From Caenorhabditis remanei (Eukaryota; Nematoda; Chromadorea; Rhabditida; Rhabditidae): 64,000 bases of DNA. The translations under genes and the position numbers were made by a program. This document shows positions 43,338 to 53,875 of this stretch, in pieces. Location of the stretch: contig NC_071328.1 in assembly GCF_010183535.1 (NCBI RefSeq), positions 8,804,001 through 8,868,000 of the forward strand. Direction: 5' to 3'. Each line of letters opens with the position of its first letter. Position 1 is the first letter of the stretch. The notes below the pieces were generated by a model. That model was not told the DNA's origin. It searched no databases and saw nothing but the letters and a program-made list of their open reading frames with translations.

Positions 43338-46127
43338 ATGTCGTTCAGTGTGGAGAGAACGAAAAAGGGAAGCTCGAGTGTTACTTCTTCCGAGAAGTCA
43401 TGGGCTGTCCAAATGAACGAGGTGAGACTGAAGGAGAGACGCAAGTTGGTGAAGGGATTCACTGACTTTTTGGAGTCTTCGGGTCGTATGGAGAGTGATA
43501 TGTATGAGGCACTCAAGGCGGCGTGCAAAGGCAATGAGAGACAGTCAGAAGTGCTTGTAGAGCCGGTGAAAAAGTACTGTCATGAGTTGCGAAAACGATT
43601 TGAAGAGCTTGGCGGAGAGAGATGGCCGCTAGAGATTATTGGAGTAATGAGGGAAAATGGAGTGGAAACGGTAGAAGAGTTGCGTGAACTCTGTGAAAAA
43701 GGTGTAGAAATGGTGCCAGGTGGTATCGTGGAGAATACCAAAAAGGCCCAGGATGAGTTGGCATTGTTACAAGATGCTTGGAATGAGGAGAGAGAGACGT
43801 TGTTTAGAGAATTGAACAAGCTGAAAGAGGAGAAGAGATTGGCTGAGGAGGCTGTCTCGAAGTACAAAAAGACGCTAAAGGAGGAGCGTGAGGCAAGTAG
43901 CGGGTTGAGAGGACTGCTCAGAAAGCAGGAAAGTGAGCCTAAGAAGACTGGACAGGCCCGTGATACTAAGGAAGTTCCGGTGCCCTCGAGGTTACAGGTG
44001 GTCAGAAAGTGGTCCACAAGGGATTCGGATGACGAATTCTCGATGCATAGCAGGCGTGGAGAATTCTCGGATAGTGAAAGAAGTTGGGGTGAAGATTGGA
44101 AGAGTGGCAGAAGTTCCAGGTATAGCGCGGGGAACGAGGTTATGATGGGAATGGTGGCATCTATGGGGAGAATGATGAAGGCATCGGCGTTGCCAGAGCC
44201 AAAAACGTTTGACGGTACTGGGGACTTCAAGGAGTTCAAGAGAGCGTTCTTGCTGAAGTACCAGCAGGTTACGGATGAGGATGATGAGCTAGTAGCCATA
44301 TTGGAGGAGAGATACTTGAAGGGGGCAGCGAAGTCGTTGTTCAAGTCACTGGGAGATAAGCAGGAGAGGCCGATTGCTGAGTTGTTTGTGGAGTTTGAGA
44401 GAAAACTCCGGAAGAGACAGGGGGATGCGAAGGCTGAGGCCTTGCATGAGTTCGATCGCCTTCAGAGGGCTCCGGGACAGAAGTTGTGGGAGTACCTGGT
44501 GGAGGTAGAGAAGTGGTCGAAGAAAGCGTATCCCGAGGTCGAGAAAGCGACGTTGTCGCAGATGAGAACGACAAAGTTGATGATAGCTACGGAGGATGAC
44601 GACATGCTGCAGTTGGTGCTGGTAGCTAAACGGTTGGAGTTGCCACTGGCGGCGCAGTATGACCAGTTGAAGGATATTGTACTCCAGAGGGAGAATGAGA
44701 AACTGCGGAAGCAGAAAGAGAGAATGGGGAGATCGAGAGACCAGGGAAACAGTGATGGTCGTCGGTCGCCTGAAGGTAGTAACGATGGTGACCGGAAAAC
44801 TGTAGGGGAGAGAAGAGATAGTGGAGCGAAAATGAAATGCTTCACTTGTGGAGGAATTGGACATGGTTCCTGGCAATGTGTATCGAAAAGAGTCGATAAA
44901 GTGCAGATCCAGGAGGGGACTGTCAAGAATGCTGGGGTGGAAACCGTGGAAATGGTGGAGATGTTGGGACAACGGAGACGGGTGGTCATTGATAGCGGGG
45001 CAGTCGTATCGGTGATATCGACTAGTGCCTATGAGAGGTTGAAGGCGGGGTGTCGTGACTGGGAAAAGGAAGTTGAAGTGTTCGGAAAGCCGACATTCAC
45101 AGTTTTGAATGCGTCAAACTCTAAGATGAGAGTCAGGGGGCAGATCAAAATTCCCATGGTGGTCAGAGGGAGGAAAGTGAGAGTAGTTTTCCAGTTGGTT
45201 GACAATTGGGTGGAGAGGATACTGATAGGAACTAATGCTTTTGAGAGCATTGGCGTTGAGCTGAAATGGAAAGATCCATATGGTTTGGTGAATGCCGAAG
45301 AGAACTCGGCAGAAGTACAGTTCATTGGAGGTGAGAAGAAACTGGAGAGATCAGGAGAGAAACTTCGGAAGGTTCCGACGGAGGTATCAGAGATACAGTG
45401 CAAGAGCGTTGCCGTGCGTGGAGAGAGGGGGAGAAGGGCAAGCACGGGTGACGTGGGAGAGGTGTTCAAGTCGGAAGGGGAGGAGAAGGAAAGAAAGAAG
45501 GTGAAGATTCGAGCGAGTGTTGCGGTCATCGGACCTAGATTGGAGGCGAGGGGGCCAGGTGTTCTCGAGTATCGTAATAAGACGATAACGGGGTGGACTC
45601 AGAAGTTCGATTGGGGAGAAGTGAAGGAGGCAGTGGTGCTTGTTGAGTACACTGATAAGGAGGATGAGAACAGCAAGAGAGTTGAGTTCGTAAAATCAGT
45701 TGCGAAGGAAGTGGAGAAAGTCTGGATGATGCCGAGAAGTCTACAATGTGAACTCGGGGACGTCGACAAGGTGGCCAAACAGTGGAAGGAATGGCTGAAG
45801 ACATCAGCGAACGTGGAAGTTGTGGATCCGTTGATGCCCGTTGGAAATCACAAGACACCGTTGATCTTGGAGAAATGGCATCGGAAGTCGCTGGATGGTC
45901 TACAGAAGTACTTGCACAATGCGTTGCCGAGCCATTCAGTCAGATGTCAGTGGGAGAAGAACACAGACAGAAGACCACAATCTGGATTGAAGAAAGACCT
46001 CGGAAAAGGATGCCCGATCGCCGAGAGGAGGGGGAAGTGGCTTCGCCGAAGTTCTACATTCTCGAAACCCCATGGAATCACAGAGGTCAAAGGAAATGAA
46101 TATTCGCGTGGCAACCGTAAAACCTAA
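43338..46127 (+). CDS. Retrotransposon Gag-protease polyprotein (929 aa)
   Basis: A single uninterrupted frame starting ATG at 43338. The N-terminal 200 residues are charged and helical, with a long predicted coiled coil (ELNKLKEEKRLAEEAVSKYKK). A retrotransposon-type capsid region follows (about residues 290-460: FDGTGDFKEFKRAFLLKYQQ, LHEFDRLQRAPGQKLWEYL). One CCHC zinc knuckle, CFTCGGIGHGSWQC, lies near residue 502. A retropepsin-like protease active site, VVIDSGAVVSVIS, lies near residue 551, with the ILIGTNAFESIGVEL segment that normally follows. The last ~300 residues show no RT motifs. The final 30 residues are encoded by the 3' LTR itself, so the stop codon is inside the LTR. The open frame suggests a recently active copy. 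Confidence 0.88.
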   Translation: MSFSVERTKKGSSSVTSSEKSWAVQMNEVRLKERRKLVKGFTDFLESSGRMESDMYEALKAACKGNERQSEVLVEPVKKYCHELRKRFEELGGERWPLEIIGVMRENGVETVEELRELCEKGVEMVPGGIVENTKKAQDELALLQDAWNEERETLFRELNKLKEEKRLAEEAVSKYKKTLKEEREASSGLRGLLRKQESEPKKTGQARDTKEVPVPSRLQVVRKWSTRDSDDEFSMHSRRGEFSDSERSWGEDWKSGRSSRYSAGNEVMMGMVASMGRMMKASALPEPKTFDGTGDFKEFKRAFLLKYQQVTDEDDELVAILEERYLKGAAKSLFKSLGDKQERPIAELFVEFERKLRKRQGDAKAEALHEFDRLQRAPGQKLWEYLVEVEKWSKKAYPEVEKATLSQMRTTKLMIATEDDDMLQLVLVAKRLELPLAAQYDQLKDIVLQRENEKLRKQKERMGRSRDQGNSDGRRSPEGSNDGDRKTVGERRDSGAKMKCFTCGGIGHGSWQCVSKRVDKVQIQEGTVKNAGVETVEMVEMLGQRRRVVIDSGAVVSVISTSAYERLKAGCRDWEKEVEVFGKPTFTVLNASNSKMRVRGQIKIPMVVRGRKVRVVFQLVDNWVERILIGTNAFESIGVELKWKDPYGLVNAEENSAEVQFIGGEKKLERSGEKLRKVPTEVSEIQCKSVAVRGERGRRASTGDVGEVFKSEGEEKERKKVKIRASVAVIGPRLEARGPGVLEYRNKTITGWTQKFDWGEVKEAVVLVEYTDKEDENSKRVEFVKSVAKEVEKVWMMPRSLQCELGDVDKVAKQWKEWLKTSANVEVVDPLMPVGNHKTPLILEKWHRKSLDGLQKYLHNALPSHSVRCQWEKNTDRRPQSGLKKDLGKGCPIAERRGKWLRRSSTFSKPHGITEVKGNEYSRGNRKT

Positions 46128-46290
46128 TTCACATCATGAAACTCAACCCTTTATAAGATTGAACTCATTGATAAAGTTTAGTTCTAAGTTTGCTTTTTGC
46201 AACGAATAAACGCTCTTTGACTTGTAAGTTTTAGTTGTGTTCTTAGTTCTCGAAGTCTGTTTCTGTCCTAAGTGATAGAAATAGATAACT
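46037..46290 (+). repeat. 3' LTR of the gag-protease element
   Basis: Copy of 42851-43104; overlaps the last 91 bp of the Gag-protease reading frame. Confidence 0.88.
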
Positions 46291-46429
46291 ATTGAGTAAA
46301 ATCGGAATAAGAAGATGTTGTCGGGTGGAAGAATGCTTCCTTCCGAAAAAGAAGTGAGAGTAACTCAATTTCAGTTTTATTATGTGTGCTCCTGAGGGTG
46401 CTCAAAAGAGAAAAGACAACAATGTGCTC

Positions 46430-46766
46430 GGTGCTACTTCGCTTAAGAACTGCACGAATAAGAACTGTGTTGTTTAAGAACTGGCTTCGCAGAAGAGCTG
46501 CGCGTATAAGAACTGTATCGTTTAAGAACTCGTTTAGCAATGGAGCGCGTTCGCATTAATAACTGAAATTTGAAATTTCTGCAGGTTTTCAGTTGTTTTT
46601 CGACGTTAAAATTGGTATTTTCACGACAAATGCGCTCTATTGCGAACAGAGTTCTTAAACGGTACAGTTCTTATGCAACACAGTTCTTCTTCGCGCAGTT
46701 CTTCTGCGAAGCCAGTTCTTAAACAACACAGTTCTTTTTCGTGCAGTTCTTAAGCGAAGTAGCACC
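46430..46766. mobile_element. hAT-like foldback MITE, 337 bp, 8-bp TSD
   Basis: Long inverted repeats begin GGTGCTACTTCGCTTAAGAA and end with the reverse complement (..TTAAGCGAAGTAGCACC); the arms are about 110-140 bp and face each other around a short AT-rich centre. ATGTGCTC is duplicated exactly at 46422-46429 and 46767-46774, the 8-bp length typical of hAT insertions. Each arm contains several TTAAGAACTG/CAGTTCTTAA repeats. No coding capacity. Confidence 0.88.
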
Positions 46767-46774
46767 ATGTGCTC

Positions 46775-48565
46775 TGAATATCAATTCAACTCCTTCTTTC
46801 CCTATTTCTCTCTGTTTACTTTTTCCCTATTTGAGAGTAGAAATAACTGAATTGTGATGATAATTAGATAAATTAAACAGGTGTCACAGAACTACAGCTT
46901 CTCTTTTTTGGAAGATCGAAGAAAAAACGCCTGACGCAGTAAGGGAACTGATAAATACAGAATATGAAACAGACCGGGTTTTCGAAGTAGAAATTTCGTT
47001 TGGCTTGAAAGTGCATGTCAGATCAGAAATACTCAAACTGGTCCTCTGTGGTTGTAGATCCGTTTCAAAAGCTGACATTTTTATGGTCAGATAAATCAGA
47101 AAATGTAAGATAAACTCTGAGAAAATGTATTTCCGGAACAGAATTGTACTTCTTGTCAGAAGGTTACTTGAGTGACTCAATTTGTACATTTGAATGATTG
47201 AAATATAAATTTTGAACAAAAAGAAAACGGAAAAGCTTATAATTTATAAATGTTCTCATGCTCAATTAGAAATGTCTCACCACATTCACATGACAATGAA
47301 TCATCAAAATTCGAGTGAACCAGAATGAATTCTGGATAGAATAGCTTCTTCTTTACTTTTCATCTCTATTGGGCATCTCTTCAGTCCAAAATATGGCTTT
47401 CACACACACAATTTCAAAGAAAAGAAGACTCTTACGACTATGTTTGAAACACAGTAAAAGATCTAGAAATTGTTAGAAAACCGGGGTGAATACTCGTGAA
47501 CCAGTTCTCGAAACCTATTAAATCAGGTCACTGTTTTTCAGAGAAACGATTGAATTGAATGTGAGTTTGAGAAGTAGACGAGATAGAAGAGATTAATGAA
47601 GAACATTTAAACTCTGCCACATTCTTTATTCTCAGTATAAATTCACGTCAAAATGAAACAAAGAAGGCGTCATGCTTACGTTGCTCTCTATTGTTTATGT
47701 GTAGATTTCAACGTTTTGCAGAGATTAAACTCTACGTTTTTTTATTAAAAAAGAAATATCTCAAAATTTGATCAAAAGTACAAGTTTAATTTCAGAATTA
47801 GTCGACAACAATTGAATTCTAAAGTAAACCAAGTTTACTTTTATGCGTTGAAGCTGCTCTTACAATCAGTAACTGAACAAATCTCGACGTTTTAAATACT
47901 ACAAGGGTAATTTGCAAATAGATACTATTAATGTTTTTCAGAAAAAATTTTTTCTGAAAGTTTCAGCAGAGTTCTCTAGCAATGCTCCAGCACCATATAC
48001 AACTCACAGACCTCCATTAAAAAAGGAAAAGTGACAAACGAACCTTTTAGAGTACTCCATATCCATTCCACCTGTCCATGACAATGATTCCACCAACCTT
48101 AACGGATTATAACGAACGGTAAATACGAGTAAGGAGTAAGCATACAAGAAAATGTTTGAAGAGAGATCAAGTAAGATTTGAGATCCGTGAAAAATTTTAA
48201 AAATCAAGGATAAGTATAATAGAGTGTTTTACAGAAATTTGCAGTTCTTCTTTTAATAAAACACCGATCTTTGCTGAGAAAGTAAAGCTCCGCTCACACT
48301 TGGGCCACGTCCTCAATTGAGCCGTAACACAGTTTGAAAATGTTGTATGCATCACTAATGGAACAATCGAAAACAGTACAAGATGAGTCAAATTATTTCT
48401 TGATCTAAGTGTGGGCGGAGCCTCCATGTATCTGCACGTTTTCTAAAAAAGACGTATTCCTTCCATAAGAAATTCGAGTAATTTGCATGAAAAAACTCAA
48501 AAAATCAGATAAAATTGCAGTAAAGGGTGGTTAGGAATGTACCAATGGAAAAAACCTAATGGAAA
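46775..48565. other. Intergenic, one weak inverted repeat
   Basis: No supported gene. A short inverted pair, GCTCCGCTCACACTT near 48289 and its imperfect reverse near 48421, could mark a ~135-bp element; evidence is thin. Confidence 0.35.
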
Positions 48566-48748
48566 ATGAAAAAAGAAGAAAATAATGAGAAAGCGTGTCG
48601 TTTTTCCTCTGTCGTATTCCGTTTCTTTTGTCTCTTTTTTGTAGATTCATCTGAAAAAGGTCAAACTGTGGAAGAAAAGATGTGCAGAGGCTATAACGAA
48701 TATACGAAAAGTTTCAGAAGTAGATCATTAAAGAAAATAGGAATTTCG
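48566..48748 (+). CDS. Candidate first exon of a gene interrupted by the 10-kb element
   Basis: A 61-codon open stretch from ATG (MKKEENNEKACRF) ends at a consensus donor GTGAGTTT. The last 35 codons look coding (QTVEEKMCRGYNEYTKSF). A TTTTTTGTAG acceptor at about 48643 suggests either an internal intron or an alternative start of the exon. The 10-kb LTR element begins 44 bp into the following intron. Downstream exons are not certain; those at 63325-63661 are candidates. Confidence 0.4.
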
Positions 48749-48792
48749 GTGAGTTTCACATCTAGAAAAATAGTATCTTCCGTTTTCCCTGA

Positions 48793-49415
48793 TGTCGCGA
48801 CCATCCTTCGGATACTCACGACCTGAGATGCAGACACATATCTTCACAGCTAAATCTCATCACTTAACCAAAGGCAAACCTATCATCTAGTATGATTTCC
48901 CTCTAACGAGAGAAACTCATATTCAAACTGCCGCCATGAAGTTTACAAGGAAGGATGCAAGTGCGCCCCGCCGGACGCAGGTCGCGCCGGCGCGCATAAC
49001 TCTACACTTCGCCTTCTAGAAGCTTCCGAGAAATGGCGCGAAACCACCAACGCATCAACGGAACAAGCCACAATCGACAGTCTTCAACTCAAGTCGACTC
49101 ACGTTGACACTTCACCATCAGCTCACGTCGGAGGACCAACTTCCATGTGTTCTCTCTGAGAAGCGTGAGCCCAGCCGTATTGGTGCACCGCTTCAAAGAG
49201 AGACACACACACACTCCGACTACCAGCTCGCCGTCAACCGAGGACAACTAATACCAGCTTGCACTAACTCTTACCAGCAACCTCTTCAATAAAGGTTTAT
49301 CGATCTATCTTTGTGCACCGCTTTCAGATCACAACACACACAAACAGTGAGTGAAACATCCTTAGGGTTGAGGGGCAGGTTTCCACCAAACCTACATAAA
49401 ATCCCCCTCGTCACA
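48793..49415 (+). repeat. 5' LTR of the 10-kb element
   Basis: 623 bp, matches 58185-58807. Contains TACCAGC at 49221, 49252 and 49272 and an AATAAAGG signal near 49289. Confidence 0.92.
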
Positions 49416-49434
49416 TGGTGCAATCGACCGGGAA
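49416..49434 (+). promoter_or_regulatory. Primer-binding site, tRNA-Gly-like
   Basis: TGGTGCAATCGACCGGGAA follows the LTR. It equals the site of the 2.65-kb element plus one inserted A, supporting common ancestry. Confidence 0.65.
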
Positions 49435-50596
49435 CAGAAAATTTTTTTTCTGTGATGACCAGCGAACCAAAATTGGTGGCACTGTACTGTTGTGTTGAGT
49501 GATTTGACTAGCGCGCGCTGAGAAAAAATCGATAACTGGCGTGCACTCATTGTCTCGCTTGGAACGACTGCTCGTCTTGGAAAACGGGAACAACGACTCG
49601 ATTCGGCGAAAGCAACGGAAACGTGCACGGCGGGAGAATCCAGCAATCGGTCAGCCACTGGCGGAATGGAACAGATTGAAGATCGCCCGCAAAATCGTGT
49701 CGCCAGTACCAGCCAAGCAGCAGTTTACCAGCATTCAATCAACTCTCGGCGAAAAAGATGGTCGCAGGCAGGTAAGTTGCTAATATTTCTCGAATTTCAG
49801 GTAACAAATTCAATGCAAAATTAGCTGGAATTTCGTGAAAATTTTGCATCATCATACCAGCTTGTGCACATCTCGGCTCAAGTCAACTACGCTCGTTACA
49901 CCAACGAACAAAATGATGCAATAGATGAGCGGAGCGCGTGCTCCAAGTGTAGCACATCCTTATGCCAGATCAATGGCTTCATCTACCAGCGTCAGCCTCT
50001 CGTTTGTGCGGTTCCTTGGACGTGGAACACCGTGGCACCACAATCGGGAGTACCAGTCCGGCAGTATGGAGGAGTTGCCGTCGAATCCGCAGCTCCGGGT
50101 CTCGCTGATGGCCCAAATTTTCAGCTCATTTCTCATATCCATTCTGTCACCCCTTGTGTAGTTTTCTAGTCAAAAAATTCAAAAATTTCGGTCATTAACA
50201 CTCTAAAAAGTCTCTCTCAACATTCAATTCATTCTCTCACTCTTCCTCATTCAAATTCTTTTAATTCAGGCCGTCTGCAACGATCATAACCCAGTGCTCT
50301 CAATCAAGAAACCCACAGAAGTACCAGCAACGACTAAAATCACAAGAAAAATGCAGTTAACAGTTTAAAAAGTGTGCAGCAGTCAGCCAGTGTGCTCCTC
50401 CGAAGGGACGCTCCGGTCGACAGCCACGGAAAAGAAGATTTTTCGCTAACAAATTCTTTTTAATTTTTGGAATAAAACCAACAACATTCCAATACCTTTT
50501 GTTTAAATACCTTCTTATCTTCTTGCGGTTACATAACCCGTTTTATATCTTTTGTTGAATTTTATCTGAGTCCTCTCTCATTTAAATATTCAGGGT

Positions 50597-53096
50597 ATGT
50601 CCACTGCGAATTCCAGCACCTTACCGCCAAAGCCGAGCGATCATTTGCAAGGCAAAGGTTCGAACTGAATAAACTACTTGTAGTTTATTAATTTAACTGT
50701 CATTTTTAGTGATGTCGGAGGGTGAGAAGCCAGCGGAAGACAAAAATGATCGAGTTGCGGAGGTCCAGAATTACCAGCAAGACTCAAAGAATCATCGACG
50801 AGTCAGAAGATTCACAAAATTCGAACGGACGTCGCTACGATGTGCTATAGTTACCAGCAAGCACAAAGATAAAGTGGAGCATATGAAAAACTCGATTTCA
50901 TCATGGCAATCAACGATCGCAAAAATGAAAATCAATATGCAAAACGCACTGCAATACGCCGACGATACCAGCGAAGAATACAACCTGCTGCTTCGATCGC
51001 TACGAAAGGAAGGCGCGATTGGAGAATCGACTGATATGTCAGCACATCATCCCGAAGAGCAGTCTTCCCGTGTCGGAGAAGGCTCGGACGGTGATTCGAG
51101 CGACATGTCGGACATTCTTCAATTACCGTCTAACAAGGAATACCAGCCTCCGGAATCTGACGAAGACGACATTCTCTTTGTACCAGCTTCTTCATTCAAA
51201 ACGAAACCAACCATCAGCACATTGGATAGAAGATTCTCGGAAATTCAAGAGAATGAAAGCAAAGGAAATGCCACATTCGTCACCATTCGCAATAACACCT
51301 CGAAATTTGGTCAAATCAAGATCAAAGACAGCGAAAGCGAGAAGGAGTCTGCAAAAGAAGATGATATACCAGCTGAAAAACGACACATCAAAGTCACTAT
51401 AAGCCAGGACAGACAACCAAACAGTGCAAAACCATCGGAGAAACACGGAACGTCTCCAAAAACGCACAAAGGTCCTGCTAAAGAAGAAAGTCGTCTACCA
51501 GCCAAAGAATCATTTTCAAAACGAAGCAAATCGGCAGAAAGAAGTCGTATATCTACAAGAAGAGGTCGTAGTCGTTCGCGGAACTTTCATCGATCGATCG
51601 AAAGACATGCAACTCATTCGGATTCGTGGAAGCGGAGTCACAATTCCAGTGAAAGAACGATGTGCCGTCAAAGTCAAAGAGACACATATACCAGCAGAAG
51701 CAGACGAAGTGTTTCAGCGGAAAGGAAGAAATATCACCATCGTTTTTCTCCCGTCCGCTCATACAAAACGCAATTCCGTTCGAGAAGCTACGATCAAGAC
51801 AGATATTGTGATGCCAGAAGGTACAGGAAAAGAAGCACTTACTTGAATCGAAAGGAGACGTCGCCTGACAAGAGATCACCGTCACCAAAGAGATCTCCGA
51901 AGCGCCTCTCGTACCAGCCAAGAAAACGCCAACGTTCACCTTCCGTACCAGCAAAACATCCGTCTGGAAAGAAGAAAAGAACGACTACACCGTCATCAGA
52001 GCAAACGATCTTGCCACACCTGGGAACGGATGAAGCCCAGGAGTTATTGGAAGGTCAAATCTGCGTGTTCTGTAAATCGGAGGAACACTCGTCAAAGGAT
52101 TGTGTTCTCGGAGATTCCAGCGAAATCCGTAGAAAATTCTGCGAATACCAAGGATACTGCAAAATCTGTGCAAGCAGGGAACATCGTACGAAGAAATGCA
52201 AATCCAAGTACCAGCGAAAATGCAAAAGATGCGAAGAGATGAAGATACCAGCGAAACATGGAACATTCGTATGTCCGATCTTTATGGCAGGACGTCAACA
52301 AAAACTGGAAGAGGACGAAGAAAAGAAGAAAGAAGAGGAGAAGCTAAGAGCAACAACTACCAGCTCCAATCTCGCTCTCCCCACTTCGGAAATTTCTCTA
52401 CCAGCCAGTTTCAAGACGCCAACGACTTCGAGGAAAATACATTCAAGCAGAAGCTCGTCTGGAACATCAAACACGTCGTCTGGCACATCAAACACGTCGT
52501 CTGGCACATCAAACACGTCGTCTGGATCCAGTCGATCGTCTTCAAGAACATCTTCATCGTCCAGCCATTCATCAAAATCATCTGCAATTTCGCGCAGTAC
52601 GTGGTACACGACTTCGACGTATTCAAGAAGCAGTAGCACTTCATCGAACACCAGCTCATCTTCCGACTACACCACCGACTCCAGCGATATGTCAGAAAGT
52701 CCAATCGATTCACTGGAATTCGTGCCAAGAAGACCAGGGAATCAAAGATCTTCCGTGTCATCGGAAGAAGGATTCGATAGACATTGGGAAACTCTCGGAG
52801 CAAAGGATCAGTCTCCAGAAGTCTCGGAATACCAGCCGCCAAGAAGCCCGTCACCATTTGGTTATCATAGAAGAACTGAAAGATCAAGGAATAGAACCTT
52901 CAAGCCAACTACTTCTTCGGTACCAGCAAAGATACCAATACAAATAGTGATAGCGGAAAGCGTCAAAGAAAGAATCCAGAATTCCGAAGGAGATGACACG
53001 AGAAGACAAGGAGTTGGAGCCGATATACCAGCTGGAGGACAAGTGGAAGAGAAGCAAGACGAAAATCTCGAGACCAACAACATCGAGAATCTTTGA
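50597..53096 (+). CDS. Gag-like RS-rich zinc-knuckle protein of the 10-kb element (815 aa)
   Basis: Exons 50597-50657 and 50710-53096 join in phase 1 across a 52-bp intron (GTTCGA..TTTTTAG). The first exon starts MSTANSSTLPPKPS, eight bases after a TATTCAG acceptor. Order of parts: a short coiled coil (~residues 70-115), an acidic region, and an Arg/Ser-rich domain (~290-450; RGRSRSRNFHRS, SPSPKRSPKR) like that of splicing SR proteins. Then come zinc knuckles near 470-545 (CVFCKSEEHSSKDC and CKICASREHRTKKC, both C-x2-C-x4-H-x4-C, plus a third Cys cluster) and a Ser/Thr tract with three GTSNTSS repeats. Tandem knuckles of this form occur in Bel/Pao Gag. Starting at the ATG at 50712 without splicing would give a protein about 21 residues shorter. 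Confidence 0.82.
52443..52525 (+). repeat. 21-bp tandem repeat within the Gag-like ORF
   Basis: A unit containing ACATCAAACACGTCGTCTGG is repeated three times in a row, with a partial fourth, encoding GTSNTSS repeats. Confidence 0.85.
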
Positions 53097-53421
53097 GTGA
53101 AAAAAGAGAATTTGCTGAATTTTTAGGCTTAACTTAAAGCCTTCATATTTTTCTTTATACCAGCAATACAAATTGATTTGTTGAGACCTTTTTTGATATT
53201 GAATTTGACCGAAATCAAGAGTTTGAGACTCTGAAAATTACTTTCCTTTCCTCTTTTTCTCTGAACCACCACCTATCTCTCAATCTCTCCTTCTGTTCCC
53301 TTCCCGGGGGAGCAGGAGATTCCTTATCTCTTTTCTCTTTCTCTCAAATTCTACCAGCCTTTAATATTCTAATTCATTTCAGGTATTTCAGGTTTAGTAG
53401 TGGCCTAAGTCTGATTAGGTA

Positions 53422-53445
53422 ACACTTGCTCCTTGTAGCAAGTGT
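53422..53445 (+). other. Perfect 9-bp hairpin upstream of ORF2
   Basis: ACACTTGCT-CCTTGT-AGCAAGTGT folds into a perfect stem with a 6-base loop in the untranslated region between the two ORFs. Possible RNA structural element; role unknown. Confidence 0.6.
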
Positions 53446-53875
53446 GGGTTTTAATTCTAGGTTTCTCTAGTTTATTGAGGTATCAGTGGAGGCTAAGCAC
53501 AGACCAGGAACGGTTTAAAACTGTTGCTTCTGCCTCAGGGTACCAAAATTTCTAGTTTAGTTTAGTATTATACTCACGGAGAAAAGGCACCGTTGAGTCA
53601 TCCGGACCTTCTATCCCAAAAAACAAAAAATTTCCCGTGTGATCTAAACACGCGTCTTAGGTTATTACCAGGTTGACCTTTACACGCCCTACTGACACGA
53701 CAGCGTGTCATGTAGGCTCTACCTTCTTACTGCATAAAAATATTATATTATAAGTTAGTGTACCATTCCAACACTATCATTGGCTCATCTTGTGAGTTTC
53801 TCTGCTCCTACCCTTAACTTCTTGCCTTTGACTACACTCTACTCACACTCATTCAACACGTTTTCAGAGCCTAAA

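Larger units (their letters stand above)
42851..46290 (+). mobile_element. Gag-protease LTR retrotransposon without polymerase, 3.4 kb
   Basis: 254-bp direct repeats at 42851-43104 and 46037-46290 look identical and are flanked by ATTGA (42846-42850 and 46291-46295). If the LTR is taken to start at TGG, the duplication is ATTGAG. A TGGGGGCCGAACC primer-binding site follows the left LTR, and a canonical purine tract (GAGAGGAGGGGGAA) precedes the right one. A single long ORF encodes Gag and an aspartic protease; reverse transcriptase, RNase H and integrase are absent. The layout resembles terminal-repeat elements that keep only gag (TR-GAG). The zinc knuckle and protease suggest a Ty3/gypsy-like origin. 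Confidence 0.88.

Noticed and set aside
43580..44974. Long minus-strand ORFs opposite the Gag-protease gene (254 and 208 codons)
   Set aside because: Shadows of the purine-rich plus-strand frame, giving Ser/Pro/Leu-rich strings without motifs.
48285..48425. Possible ~135-bp MITE with GCTCCGCYCACACTT inverted ends
   Set aside because: Only about 15 bp of imperfect match and no target duplication seen.
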